The notes under the pieces were generated by a model, which was given only the letters and a program-made list of their open reading frames with translations, did not search any database and had not been told where the DNA came from. The position numbers and the translations under genes are program-made. Source: an uncultured Catenibacterium sp. (GTDB taxonomy: Bacteria > Bacillota_I > Bacilli_A > Erysipelotrichales > Coprobacillaceae). From it: a stretch of DNA of 12,685 nucleotides. Shown piece after piece: positions 1 to 6,963 of the stretch (its first letter is position 1; each line of letters begins with the position of its first letter). The stretch spans positions 1 to 12,685 of the forward strand of contig NZ_CAAFOM010000181.1 of the NCBI RefSeq assembly GCF_900764565.1, read 5' to 3'.

Positions 1-27
1 AAAGAGTTGAATATATCAACTCTTTTT
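1..27. terminator. Rho-independent terminator hairpin at the left edge, probably bidirectional
   Basis: Seen: inverted arms AAAGAGTTGA (1-10) and TCAACTCTTT (16-25) form a 10-bp stem with a 5-nt ATATA loop. A T run (23-27) follows on the plus strand, and on the minus strand the stem itself ends in TTT at the window edge. It lies about 40 nt beyond the MFS stop codon, so it can end the minus-strand MFS transcript. It could also end a convergent plus-strand gene outside the window. The sequence before base 1 is not visible, so the minus-strand U tract cannot be measured. Confidence 0.75.
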
Positions 28-67
28 GAATTAAGAATTATTTAATAATGTTGTAAGAATTATGATT

Positions 68-1213
68 CTAAGCGCTTTTTTCTTTAAAAGTTAAGGATAA
101 AACTAAAGCGGTTACAATTAATACGGATAAAAACAAATAGAATGGTCTCATTGTAGAAAAGCTATCAATGAGTCTACCACCGATTAACTGTACAACTGCA
201 GCCCCTATTCCTCTACCAACTGTAGCTTGTAAACCAAAAGCTGTAGAGACATACTTATCTTCTACGATTTCCATAATTAATCTTACTGTGATCATAGTAA
301 AGAGAATAGTAGATAATCCCTTGAATACAAATACAGCTACGATGAGGTTTGGATTTGGTAATGTCGCATACCAGACAAAGTTAACGATGGACATGATACA
401 AGCAAAGATCATGATATGTTTATAAGAGAACTTCTTAATAATAAAGTCAGTTGCAAGAATAGCAGGTACTTCAAATAATGTTGCGAATAATTGATAAGTG
501 CCGACCATGGATGCTGTACCACCTACTGATTTAATGAATACAGAGATATATGTGAAATTAGCTGTACAGCCACCCCAGAAGAAGAAAGAGATTAATAGGA
601 ATATAATATACTGTTTATTCTTAAAGAGGCTCTTATAGGCTTCTTTAGAGCTATATTCTACTTTTGTTTCTGTCTGTACTATTTCTGGATCATTGACTCT
701 TAAGATACAAATAAGAGCTGTTAATGTACCAAAGAGGAAGATGATGAAGATAGAAACGGGTGCAATCGCATCATAGACTAAACCACATAGCTGAGCACTG
801 ATGGCATAACCAACAGAACCCCATAATCTGATCTTACCAAAGTCATAAGGTGAAGAAACACCAATTCTATCAGTTAAAGGTGTGACTGCATTAAACAGGG
901 CAAGAATAGAAGCACTTGTGATTAATAGAATAATTAATTGATGTGAGAATATAAAGATGATATTCATTACTACTGTAATAAATAATGCCACTAAAGAGAC
1001 TTTTCTAGGTGAACGAAAGCGGTCTGCCAATGTTCCTAGATAAGGCTGAGCAAAGATTGAGAATAGTGGTGCTGATGAAGTAATAAGTGATATCTGTTGA
1101 GCATTAAAGTGAATATCACTTAAGTATAAAGCAAGCATTGCATTGTAACAGGCAAATGCGAAATAAAAGAAGAATGATGTACCGGCATGGTATATATAAC
1201 TGTTCTTTTTCAT
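68..1213 (-). CDS. MFS transporter, MFS_1-like / LacY-NupG-type
   Basis: A 381-residue, strongly hydrophobic protein with about 12 predicted membrane helices, a normal length for the major facilitator superfamily. The loop 2-3 signature is visible as GTLADRF followed by RSPRK (residues 60-70). A second marker, FGKIRLWGSVGYA (about 125-137), resembles the (Y/F)GxxRLWGSxG stretch of the MFS_1-like family, which includes nucleoside and sugar proton symporters. The substrate cannot be told from sequence; proton-coupled uptake of a small sugar, nucleoside or organic acid is an inference. The start is set at the ATG at 1213 because GGAGG lies 7 nt before it. The open frame runs back to an ATG at 1237, but that ATG sits inside a TATAAT promoter box. 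The gene appears monocistronic, with a terminator behind the upstream Panacea gene and another at 1-27. Confidence 0.85.
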   Translation of the reverse strand: MKKNSYIYHAGTSFFFYFAFACYNAMLALYLSDIHFNAQQISLITSSAPLFSIFAQPYLGTLADRFRSPRKVSLVALFITVVMNIIFIFSHQLIILLITSASILALFNAVTPLTDRIGVSSPYDFGKIRLWGSVGYAISAQLCGLVYDAIAPVSIFIIFLFGTLTALICILRVNDPEIVQTETKVEYSSKEAYKSLFKNKQYIIFLLISFFFWGGCTANFTYISVFIKSVGGTASMVGTYQLFATLFEVPAILATDFIIKKFSYKHIMIFACIMSIVNFVWYATLPNPNLIVAVFVFKGLSTILFTMITVRLIMEIVEDKYVSTAFGLQATVGRGIGAAVVQLIGGRLIDSFSTMRPFYLFLSVLIVTALVLSLTFKEKSA

Positions 1214-1218
1214 AATGT

Positions 1219-1225
1219 CCCCTCC
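1219..1225 (-). promoter_or_regulatory. Ribosome binding site deciding the MFS start
   Basis: The minus strand reads GGAGGGG, placing GGAGG 7 nt ahead of the ATG at 1213. No comparable site precedes the ATG at 1237, so the shorter protein is preferred. Confidence 0.75.
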
Positions 1226-1235
1226 AACGTGTTTC

Positions 1236-1264
1236 ATTATAACTGTATATAGTTAAAAGAACGC
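1236..1264 (-). promoter_or_regulatory. Promoter of the MFS gene (strong -10, weak -35)
   Basis: A perfect TATAAT box lies at 1241-1236 on the minus strand. The hexamer 17 nt upstream (GCGTTC at 1264-1259) is a poor -35. Transcription would start near 1229, leaving a leader of about 15 nt that just contains the SD. A near-palindrome AACTGTATATAGTT (1241-1254) lies between the boxes and could be an operator, but this is weak. Confidence 0.5.
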
Positions 1265-1303
1265 TTTTTTTCATAACATGTAAAAGAATTGTAAATTTCA
1301 CGT

Positions 1304-1332
1304 AAAAAAAGTCTAACTCAGTGAGTTAGACT
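1304..1332 (-). terminator. Rho-independent terminator of the Panacea-domain gene
   Basis: AGTCTAACTC (1310-1319) pairs with GAGTTAGACT (1323-1332) to give a 10-bp stem with a 3-nt loop. On the minus strand it is followed by a run of T (complement of the A run 1304-1310). The hairpin begins inside the gene: one arm covers the stop codon and last coding bases. It separates this gene from the MFS gene. Confidence 0.85.
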
Positions 1333-1820
1333 ATCTTAATAGAATTATAATATTCCTTCATAGTAGTAGAAGAAATCACATTATGACTACTTTCAAATTT
1401 ACCTAAGCCTGTTCTTTGTTCTAACCATGGACGTTCTGTATGCGTCAAAGCCTCTAATTGATCAGCTCCATACTCTCCATAAGTATCCCAGACTGCTTCT
1501 AATACTTCAACCTGCTCTGAGCTAAAGAGAAGTTCTAATCTTGATTTAACTTCCTCATAATTGGTGATTGTTAATAGATTCCAGCCATAACCATCATATA
1601 TTTGATATAAAGTACGATTTACTGGACCATGTACCCATGCTTCAAATTCAGAATGATCAGCTATATCCTGATCTAAAAGAGTTAAACTCCAAGCTTCAGC
1701 ATAATAACAAAGTTTCTGAATCTTTTTGTTTGACATGTTTCCTTTTAACAAGAACCAATCAGCTACATCAGTGATATCCGCTTTTATTGGCTTATTCACA
1801 ATTTCTATCTTTGCTGTCAT
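1326..1820 (-). CDS. Panacea (DUF4065 / SocA-type antitoxin) domain protein
   Basis: A 164-residue soluble protein. The Panacea domain covers roughly residues 18-138. Visible family blocks are the helix MSNKKIQKLCYYAEAWSL (29-46), the core FEAWVHGPVNRTLYQIY (59-75) with the characteristic A-W-x-H-G-P-V, and the C-terminal GADQLEALTHTERPWLEQ (118-135). Known of the family: many members are antitoxins paired with varied toxins, Caulobacter SocA is a proteolysis adaptor for SocB, and similar genes occur in phages. Here no toxin gene lies beside it; the gene has its own promoter and terminator, so it may be an orphan. The start at 1820 is chosen because GGAGG sits 8 nt before it and a TTGAAT-17-TATAAT promoter lies just upstream, inside the longer 208-codon open frame that begins at 1952. 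Function beyond the domain call is not assigned. Confidence 0.85.
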   Translation of the reverse strand: MTAKIEIVNKPIKADITDVADWFLLKGNMSNKKIQKLCYYAEAWSLTLLDQDIADHSEFEAWVHGPVNRTLYQIYDGYGWNLLTITNYEEVKSRLELLFSSEQVEVLEAVWDTYGEYGADQLEALTHTERPWLEQRTGLGKFESSHNVISSTTMKEYYNSIKIV

Positions 1821-1828
1821 GTAGTATT

Positions 1829-1833
1829 CCTCC
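1829..1833 (-). promoter_or_regulatory. Ribosome binding site deciding the Panacea gene start
   Basis: GGAGG on the minus strand, 8 nt ahead of the ATG at 1820. This supports the 164-residue product. A weaker GAGGTG at 1955-1950 lies 9 nt before an in-frame ATG at 1940, so a longer form is not fully excluded. Confidence 0.75.
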
Positions 1834-1869
1834 ATTTGAAAATTTAAATGATCCATAATTTCCAAACTC

Positions 1870-1898
1870 ATTATAGCTTTGTACAGCAAATGATTCAA
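1870..1898 (-). promoter_or_regulatory. Sigma-A type promoter of the Panacea gene
   Basis: TTGAAT (1898-1893) and a perfect TATAAT (1875-1870) are separated by exactly 17 nt on the minus strand. The expected transcript start near 1863 leaves a leader of about 43 nt before the ATG at 1820. This is the best-formed promoter in the window. Confidence 0.7.
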
Positions 1899-2006
1899 CC
1901 AACTTGATATCATGTTTTTCAATTTCTTCACAAATCTCATAATTAGATACACCTCACTTTTTGCTCTACTTATTTATACTGCACAAAGTGGTTATTTACT
2001 TATTCA

Positions 2007-2099
2007 TTATGAATTATTTGCTATAAGAAATGTTTCTATCTCTTTAATAGACATCGCATTGTAGACACTACAGTGGAAAATGCTGCTATTTCTAATTTT
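2007..2099 (-). pseudogene. serC: Possible decayed 3' end of serC (phosphoserine aminotransferase)
   Basis: One minus-strand frame reads KIRNSSIFHCSVYNAMSI followed by KEIETFLIANNS and a stop at 2009-2007. From memory of the family, SerC C-termini run GHRSVGG(M/F)RAS(I/L)YNAM(P/S)IEGV(E/K)AL. The relic aligns without gaps through R, S, YNAM and I, with R to H and G to S or I changes at normally conserved positions. Immediately upstream the frame has several stops, and no aminotransferase body is present: the next gene upstream is atpD. It therefore looks like a short remnant left after deletion. The match rests on about 25 residues read by eye, so chance similarity is possible. Confidence 0.4.
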
Positions 2100-2132
2100 T
2101 CATAACTACTATCTTGAAAACTTCTCTCATTC

Positions 2133-2148
2133 TTGACTATCTAGTCAA
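2133..2148. repeat. Inverted repeat between the ATPase terminator and the serC-like relic
   Basis: The arms TTGACTA and TAGTCAA are perfect 7-bp inverted copies around a 2-nt centre. No T run follows on either strand, so it is not a normal terminator. It could be a binding site or chance. Nothing else in 2100-2160 was recognised. Confidence 0.45.
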
Positions 2149-2160
2149 TCTTTTATGCAC

Positions 2161-2186
2161 AAAAAACTGGTACCGAGGTACCAGTT
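2161..2186 (-). terminator. Rho-independent terminator of the V-type ATPase operon
   Basis: AACTGGTACC (2165-2174) and GGTACCAGTT (2177-2186) form a perfect 10-bp stem around 2 nt; in practice a 9-bp stem with a 4-nt loop is more likely. On the minus strand six T residues follow (complement of 2161-2166). The outer arm overlaps two bases of the atpD stop codon, so termination begins directly at the end of the last gene. Confidence 0.9.
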
Positions 2187-2820
2187 ATGCCTTTCTTTTT
2201 GCAGCTTCTTGTCTATTCTTTTGTGCTTTAATAACTTTCTGTCTTGAGAATTCTTCTCTGTCCTTTTCATCCAAGGCTTCTGTAATCATCTTTACAGTGG
2301 CTTCAAAACGAGGGATAGAGATATTCTGTAATGCGTTAGCACGCTTTTGTGTCTTACGAATATTATTCGCTAGACGATATACAGAGTTTTCTACTTCTGC
2401 AAGCTTTACTGTCATTTCTTTTACATGATAGAAACAGATATAAGCATAGTCTACCTTAGAGTTCGCACGTTCAAAACCATAACCAACTCTTAAAGGTGTT
2501 TTCTCATATTCAATCTTAGGTAATTCTACACCCATGACTGAACGATACTTAACACTAATACCATCATCAATAGGCACACCTTCTACAACATCAGAAATAA
2601 TACCTAAAGATTCATTTGCTTCACGTAATGCTGCATAAGCACGATCATAAGAATCAGTGATGTCATCACGAATTTCTTTTACATCATCAAGTAATGACAT
2701 CATTTCTTTAATTAAGACATTTCTTTTCTTATCGAGCAGGTCATAACCAAGTCTAGCAAGCTCAAGAGACTTCTTGGTTGCCATCAAATTCCCTTTAGTA
2801 GGGACAACCTGATTAGCCAT
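2185..2820 (-). CDS. atpD: V-type ATPase subunit D (central rotor shaft)
   Basis: A 211-residue, mostly helical charged protein, normal for the family (about 200-215). In A/V-type ATPases subunit D is the coiled-coil shaft inside the A3B3 head and works with F, coupling ATP turnover to rotation of the K ring. The N-terminus reads PTKGNLMATKKSLELARLGYD, close to the conserved PTxxxLxxLKxxLxxAxxGxxLL(K/R)xKR opening, and KKRN follows. The C-terminal helix has the usual Asn/Arg-rich stretch (NNIRKTQKRANAL). The start at 2820 overlaps the end of atpB by 8 nt. There is no strong SD, so translational coupling to atpB is likely. It is the last gene of the operon, directly followed by the terminator. 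Confidence 0.95.
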   Translation of the reverse strand: MANQVVPTKGNLMATKKSLELARLGYDLLDKKRNVLIKEMMSLLDDVKEIRDDITDSYDRAYAALREANESLGIISDVVEGVPIDDGISVKYRSVMGVELPKIEYEKTPLRVGYGFERANSKVDYAYICFYHVKEMTVKLAEVENSVYRLANNIRKTQKRANALQNISIPRFEATVKMITEALDEKDREEFSRQKVIKAQKNRQEAAKRKA

Positions 2821-4261
2821 TAGTTACAGCGTCTTTCAATTCTTTGATGACTACATCTTCGTGTAAATCAAATTCTTTGACTGCTTTTTCATGGTCATAG
2901 AATTTATCTACAACAGCATTATCAATACGGTCCAATGTATTCTTTGGAAGAACTGATAATAGTAACCATCCAAGGTCTAGGGTTTCTTCGATAGATCTGT
3001 TTGTATCGAATCCCTGATTAAGGAAGTGCTGCTCGAAAAGACGACCAAATTCCATATATTTCTTATCAGCTTCTGATAATTCATCTTCACCGATAACTGA
3101 TGTTAATGACTTAACATCTTGTACATGGGCATAACATGCAAATAACTGGTTGGCAACATCCTGGTGGTCAGCTCTTGTAAAGCCTTCACCGATACCATCC
3201 TTCATAAGTCTTGAAAGTGATGGAAGAACACCAACTGGTGGATAAATACCAGTCGCATTTAATTCTGGATCAAGAGTAATCTGTCCTTCAGTGATGTAAC
3301 CAGTTAAGTCAGGAACTGGATGTGTGATATCGTTGTTAGGCATTGTAAGGATTGGAATCTGTGTAACAGAACCTTTTGCACCCTGGGCAATACCAGCTCT
3401 TTCATATAATGAAGCAAGGTCAGAATAAAGATAACCTGGGTAACCTTTACGACCTGGGATTTCACCTTTACTTGAAGAGAATTCACGTAATGCTTCACAA
3501 TAAGAAGTGACATCGGTATAGATAACAAGAACATGCATATCATGTTCAAATGCAAGATATTCAGCAGCAGTTAATGCACAACGAGGTGTTAAGATACGTT
3601 CGATGATTGGGTCATTAGATAAGTTCATGAACATAACTACTCTCTGCATAACCCCTGCTTCTTCGAATGATCTTCTGAAGTAGTTGGCTACGTCATTTGT
3701 AACACCCATTGCAGCAAAGACAACAGCGAAGCCTTGACCTGCTTCATCTGCAATCTTAGCCTGTTTAACAATCTGTACAGCTAACTGGTTATGAGGTAAA
3801 CCAGAACCTGAGAAGATTGGTAATTTCTGACCTCTGATTAGAGTCATTAGACAGTCAATAGAAGAAATACCTGTGTTGATATAGTTTCTTGGGTATACAC
3901 GAGAAACTGGGTTAAGAGGCTGACCATTGATATCAGCGCTCTTTTCAGCATAGATGTCTCCTAGACCATCAATTGGTCTACCAGCACCAGAGAAGACACG
4001 GCCAAGCATTTCCATTGATAATGGTAATTCCATTGGATGACCTAATAGTCTTGTCTTAGTATTCGCAAGTGATAAAGCATTTGTTCCTTCAAATACCTGA
4101 ACGACTACTCTTTCACCTTCAATTTCTACAATACGACCAGAACGTGTTGAACCATCTTTTAACTGTAGTTCAACCATTTCATCATAAGATGCATCTTTAA
4201 CGTGATCTAATACGACGAGTGGTCCATTAATTTCACTTAAACCTACATATTGAAGTGCCAT
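2813..4261 (-). CDS. atpB: V-type ATPase subunit B (non-catalytic head subunit)
   Basis: A 482-residue protein of the RecA-like ATPase fold, slightly longer than the usual 455-470. It alternates with subunit A in the A3B3 head and contributes residues to the A-B interface sites. It starts with a beta-barrel segment (YVGLSEINGPLVVLDHVKDA). At the P-loop position it has FSGSGLPHNQLA (about 150-161), the normal form for B subunits, which lack the Walker lysine; this is not decay. The conserved PGRKGYPGYLYSDLASLYER (269-288) follows. The ATG at 4261 is preceded by AAGGAGG 6 nt upstream, which overlaps the atpA stop. The gap to atpA is 11 nt. Confidence 0.97.
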   Translation of the reverse strand: MALQYVGLSEINGPLVVLDHVKDASYDEMVELQLKDGSTRSGRIVEIEGERVVVQVFEGTNALSLANTKTRLLGHPMELPLSMEMLGRVFSGAGRPIDGLGDIYAEKSADINGQPLNPVSRVYPRNYINTGISSIDCLMTLIRGQKLPIFSGSGLPHNQLAVQIVKQAKIADEAGQGFAVVFAAMGVTNDVANYFRRSFEEAGVMQRVVMFMNLSNDPIIERILTPRCALTAAEYLAFEHDMHVLVIYTDVTSYCEALREFSSSKGEIPGRKGYPGYLYSDLASLYERAGIAQGAKGSVTQIPILTMPNNDITHPVPDLTGYITEGQITLDPELNATGIYPPVGVLPSLSRLMKDGIGEGFTRADHQDVANQLFACYAHVQDVKSLTSVIGEDELSEADKKYMEFGRLFEQHFLNQGFDTNRSIEETLDLGWLLLSVLPKNTLDRIDNAVVDKFYDHEKAVKEFDLHEDVVIKELKDAVTNG

Positions 4262-4272
4262 GTTACCCCTCC

Positions 4273-6024
4273 TTAGTCAATAGATGCACAAATTGCATCA
4301 ATCTTCTTATAATAGTAATCAAACTTACTTAAATCATTATTAGGTACATCATATTTCATCTTAACGACTTCATCAAAGATACCTGTTTCAATGATTGTAC
4401 GAATAGGTTTACCCTGAGCAACAACCTGCTGACAACGGCTATTTAAGTAAAGAATTACTTCCATCATCTTAAGCTGTTTTTCAAGAGGTACATAAGTATC
4501 ATCTTTATGGAAAGCGTTCTGCTGTAAGTAACCTACACGAACTACTCTGGCTACTTCGATAACAAGCTTCTGATCATCTGGTAAAACGTCAGAACCCATT
4601 AACTGTACGATTTCCATTAATTTAGTTTCTTCAGCAAGAATAGAAGCTAATTCCTGTCTATCTCTCATGAATTTAGGATCAACATTCTTTGAATACCATC
4701 TTTCAAGATCTGGAATATATTCTGAATAAGATAAGTTCCAGTTGATAGCGAAATAGTGTCTTGCATAAGCTAATGCTTTATCAAGTGCCCAGAATGTACG
4801 TACGAAACGTTTAGTATTCTGAGTAACTGGTTCTGAGAAGTCAGAACCCTGTGGAGATACGGCACCGATGATTGTAACTGAACCATTTGTGTCATTTAAG
4901 TTCTCCATATAACCAGCTCTTTCATAGAACTGAGATAATCTAGAAGGTAAGTAAGCTGGGAAACCTTCTTCTGCTGGCATTTCTTCAAGACGACCAGAGA
5001 TTTCTCTTAAGGCTTCAGCCCAACGAGATGTTGAGTCAGCCATGATAGCAACATGGTAACCCATGTCACGATAATATTCAGCAAGTGTTACACCTGTATA
5101 AATAGATGCTTCACGGGCAGCAACTGGCATGTTAGATGTATTAGCGATTAGGACAGTTCTGTCTACTAAGGGCTTACCACTCTTAGGGTCAACGAGTTCA
5201 CGGAATTCTTCAAGAACCTGAGTCATTTCGTTACCACGTTCACCACAACCTACATAGACGATAATATCGGCATCACACCATTTAGCAAGCTGATGCTGAG
5301 TCATTGTCTTACCAGTACCGAATCCTCCTGGGATGGCAGCTGTTCCACCTTTTGCGATAGGGAACAATGTATCGATAACACGCTGACCAGTAACTAGTGG
5401 CATACTGATAGGTAAACGTTTGTTGACTGGACGAGGTGTCTTGATTGGCCATCTCTGAGTTAATGTACATTCATGAGCGACACCTTCATCATCAGTGAAA
5501 ACCATGACTACATCATTGATTGTATACTGACCATTTTCTTTAACTTCAGTGACTGTACCTGACATACCTGGCATAACCATACATCTATGTTCGATCATGT
5601 CTGTTTCAGGAATCTTAGCATATACAGTTCCACCTTTAACATGGTCTCCCACTTTAACAGTTAAAGTGACATCCCATAACTTCTTTGTATCTAGTGGTTC
5701 TACAGCACTACCTGTAGGAATGAAAGCACCACTTTCTTTTGCGATTTCTTCTAGTGGTCTTTCGATACCATCATAAATATTTCTTAAGATACCAGGACCA
5801 AGTGTTACAGAAATAGGCTGACCTGTTGGGAATACTGGTTCACCTGGTTTAAGACCTGTAGTTGTTTCATAAACCTGGATAGTAGTAAATTCTTTAGTAA
5901 TAGAGATAACTTCACCCATTAATTTACTGTTACCTACATACACCATTTCAAGCATTGAAAAGGCATCTGTATCTTTTACTTTAACAACCGGGCCGTTGAT
6001 TGAATAAATTAAATTTTCTTTCAA
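4273..6024 (-). CDS. atpA: V-type ATPase catalytic subunit A
   Basis: A 583-residue protein, typical length, and the catalytic ATP-hydrolysing or synthesising subunit of the A3B3 head. The N-terminal barrel (SINGPVVKV) is followed by the bulge region specific to A subunits (about 115-190, with PETDMIEHRCMVMPGMSG). The Walker A P-loop is GGFGTGKT (233-240), with Lys239 and Thr240. The catalytic glutamate motif GERGNEM is at 261-267, the Walker B-like AIMADSTSRWAEALRE at about 326-341, and PSRLSQFYERAG at 360-371. All catalytic residues expected of an active enzyme are present. Translation must begin at TTG (6024): no ATG fits, and AAGGGGG lies 9 nt upstream. It is 19 nt from atpE, the widest gap in the operon. 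Confidence 0.98.
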   Translation of the reverse strand: MKENLIYSINGPVVKVKDTDAFSMLEMVYVGNSKLMGEVISITKEFTTIQVYETTTGLKPGEPVFPTGQPISVTLGPGILRNIYDGIERPLEEIAKESGAFIPTGSAVEPLDTKKLWDVTLTVKVGDHVKGGTVYAKIPETDMIEHRCMVMPGMSGTVTEVKENGQYTINDVVMVFTDDEGVAHECTLTQRWPIKTPRPVNKRLPISMPLVTGQRVIDTLFPIAKGGTAAIPGGFGTGKTMTQHQLAKWCDADIIVYVGCGERGNEMTQVLEEFRELVDPKSGKPLVDRTVLIANTSNMPVAAREASIYTGVTLAEYYRDMGYHVAIMADSTSRWAEALREISGRLEEMPAEEGFPAYLPSRLSQFYERAGYMENLNDTNGSVTIIGAVSPQGSDFSEPVTQNTKRFVRTFWALDKALAYARHYFAINWNLSYSEYIPDLERWYSKNVDPKFMRDRQELASILAEETKLMEIVQLMGSDVLPDDQKLVIEVARVVRVGYLQQNAFHKDDTYVPLEKQLKMMEVILYLNSRCQQVVAQGKPIRTIIETGIFDEVVKMKYDVPNNDLSKFDYYYKKIDAICASID

Positions 6025-6033
6025 CTTGTTTAT

Positions 6034-6040
6034 CCCCCTT
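6034..6040 (-). promoter_or_regulatory. Ribosome binding site for the TTG start of atpA
   Basis: The minus strand reads AAGGGGG, 9 nt before TTG at 6024. It is the only SD-like site in the 19-nt gap after atpE and fixes the non-ATG start. Confidence 0.65.
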
Positions 6041-6043
6041 CTT

Positions 6044-6634
6044 TTATTTATTAATGATTAAACCAGAATGCTGGTTGAACCATTCTTTCTGATTCTTTAA
6101 TGCGAATTCTAATGTTTCATTATGAACAATAGAGCTTTCTGTGTTTTCAACAATTAAACCACCAATAGTGATATCTCCAGCTTTCACCTCAGCATCACCA
6201 TAAGCAGCTTTTAAATCATCAGCAAGACCTAAGTCTTCTTCTTTTACATAAATAACTGAATGAGGCATATAATCACCTGCAAGTTTCTTAGCCTTGTTGA
6301 CCATGAACTCTTTGTATTCAGGTGTTTTTGTAAATGCAACTAATTCTTCTCTTGCATTCTTGAAGATTGTAGTTACATACTCATCACGTTTATTAATAAG
6401 CTTTTTCTGTCTCTCAACATGGGATTCAGAAATTTCTGCAGCTGATTCTGACTGCATTTCATCTAATTCCTGTTTTAGTCTTAAATCTGCATCTTTCTTA
6501 GCTTCAGCACGCATAGAAGAATAAGCTTCTTCTTCCATCTTCTTTACTTCAGCCATGATTGCATCGACTTCTCTTTGAGACTGTTTTTCAATCTCATTCT
6601 TCATTGAGAGAAATACTTCTTGATTTTCTTCCAT
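6044..6634 (-). CDS. atpE: V-type ATPase subunit E (peripheral stalk)
   Basis: A 196-residue protein, close to the family's usual 185-205. The first half (about 5-90) is a highly charged coiled coil (SMKNEIEKQSQREVDAIMAE, then Lys/Glu/Ala-rich). The C-terminal half is a globular alpha/beta domain (VIYVKEEDLGLADDL, and GDITIGGLIVENTE near 155-168, a family hallmark). With the G/H subunit it forms the peripheral stalk that holds the A3B3 head against rotation. The ATG at 6634 has AGGAGA upstream, which overlaps the end of atpF; the gap is 11 nt. Confidence 0.92.
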   Translation of the reverse strand: MEENQEVFLSMKNEIEKQSQREVDAIMAEVKKMEEEAYSSMRAEAKKDADLRLKQELDEMQSESAAEISESHVERQKKLINKRDEYVTTIFKNAREELVAFTKTPEYKEFMVNKAKKLAGDYMPHSVIYVKEEDLGLADDLKAAYGDAEVKAGDITIGGLIVENTESSIVHNETLEFALKNQKEWFNQHSGLIINK

Positions 6635-6645
6635 TGTATACTCTC

Positions 6646-6954
6646 CTATAGCTTAACGCCTATTGCCTCAGAGACATAACCATCGATGGCTTCACCGATC
6701 TTAGAATGACCATGACGGTCAGGGATCTCTGTAATAAGAGGCTTTGGCTGTTTTAATTTAATTTCTGAGATAATATCAGGACAAAGTTCAATTAACTTAG
6801 TAGTCACTAAGATAATTGCGATTTCAGGATCTCTCATCTTATTTTCAAGTAAGCTTAAGAAATCATGACGGGTATGAACAACCTTGCCTTCAATACCCAC
6901 GAGTCTTAGACCAGTGAGGGTATCGATATTATCACTGATCAGAAAGAACTTCAT
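6646..6954 (-). CDS. atpF: V-type ATPase subunit F (central stalk)
   Basis: A 102-residue protein, normal for this small Rossmann-like subunit that binds the side of subunit D. Visible family features are the opening FLISDNIDTLTGLRLVGIEG (about 4-23), with a conserved D-x-x-T-x-x-G-x-x-L-x-G, then EIAIILVTTKLIEL (about 49-62), and the P-L-I-T-E-I-P segment near 72-79. The gene lies between atpK and atpE, whereas in many Firmicute clusters F follows C and precedes A. The atpK stop codon forms part of the SD (TAGGAG), leaving a 9-nt gap. Confidence 0.92.
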   Translation of the reverse strand: MKFFLISDNIDTLTGLRLVGIEGKVVHTRHDFLSLLENKMRDPEIAIILVTTKLIELCPDIISEIKLKQPKPLITEIPDRHGHSKIGEAIDGYVSEAIGVKL

Positions 6955-6963
6955 AGTAATCTC

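Noticed and set aside
168..425. 85-codon plus-strand ORF inside the MFS gene
   Set aside because: Antisense shadow of a well-supported membrane protein; no SD and no recognisable product. Other antisense frames inside the ATPase genes (for example 5549-5776, 6294-6524, 10055-10312) were dropped for the same reason.
2114..2428. 104-codon plus-strand ORF over the end of atpD
   Set aside because: It reads through the terminator and antisense to atpD, and no SD is seen. It is a shadow.
3779..3814. Missing Walker lysine in subunit B as a sign of inactivation
   Set aside because: Non-catalytic B subunits normally have SGSGLPHN at this position.
5305..5328. GGFGTGKT P-loop in subunit A instead of GPFG(S/A)GKT as a novelty
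   Set aside because: The invariant Gly-Lys-Thr is intact, and from memory this variant occurs in other bacterial A subunits.
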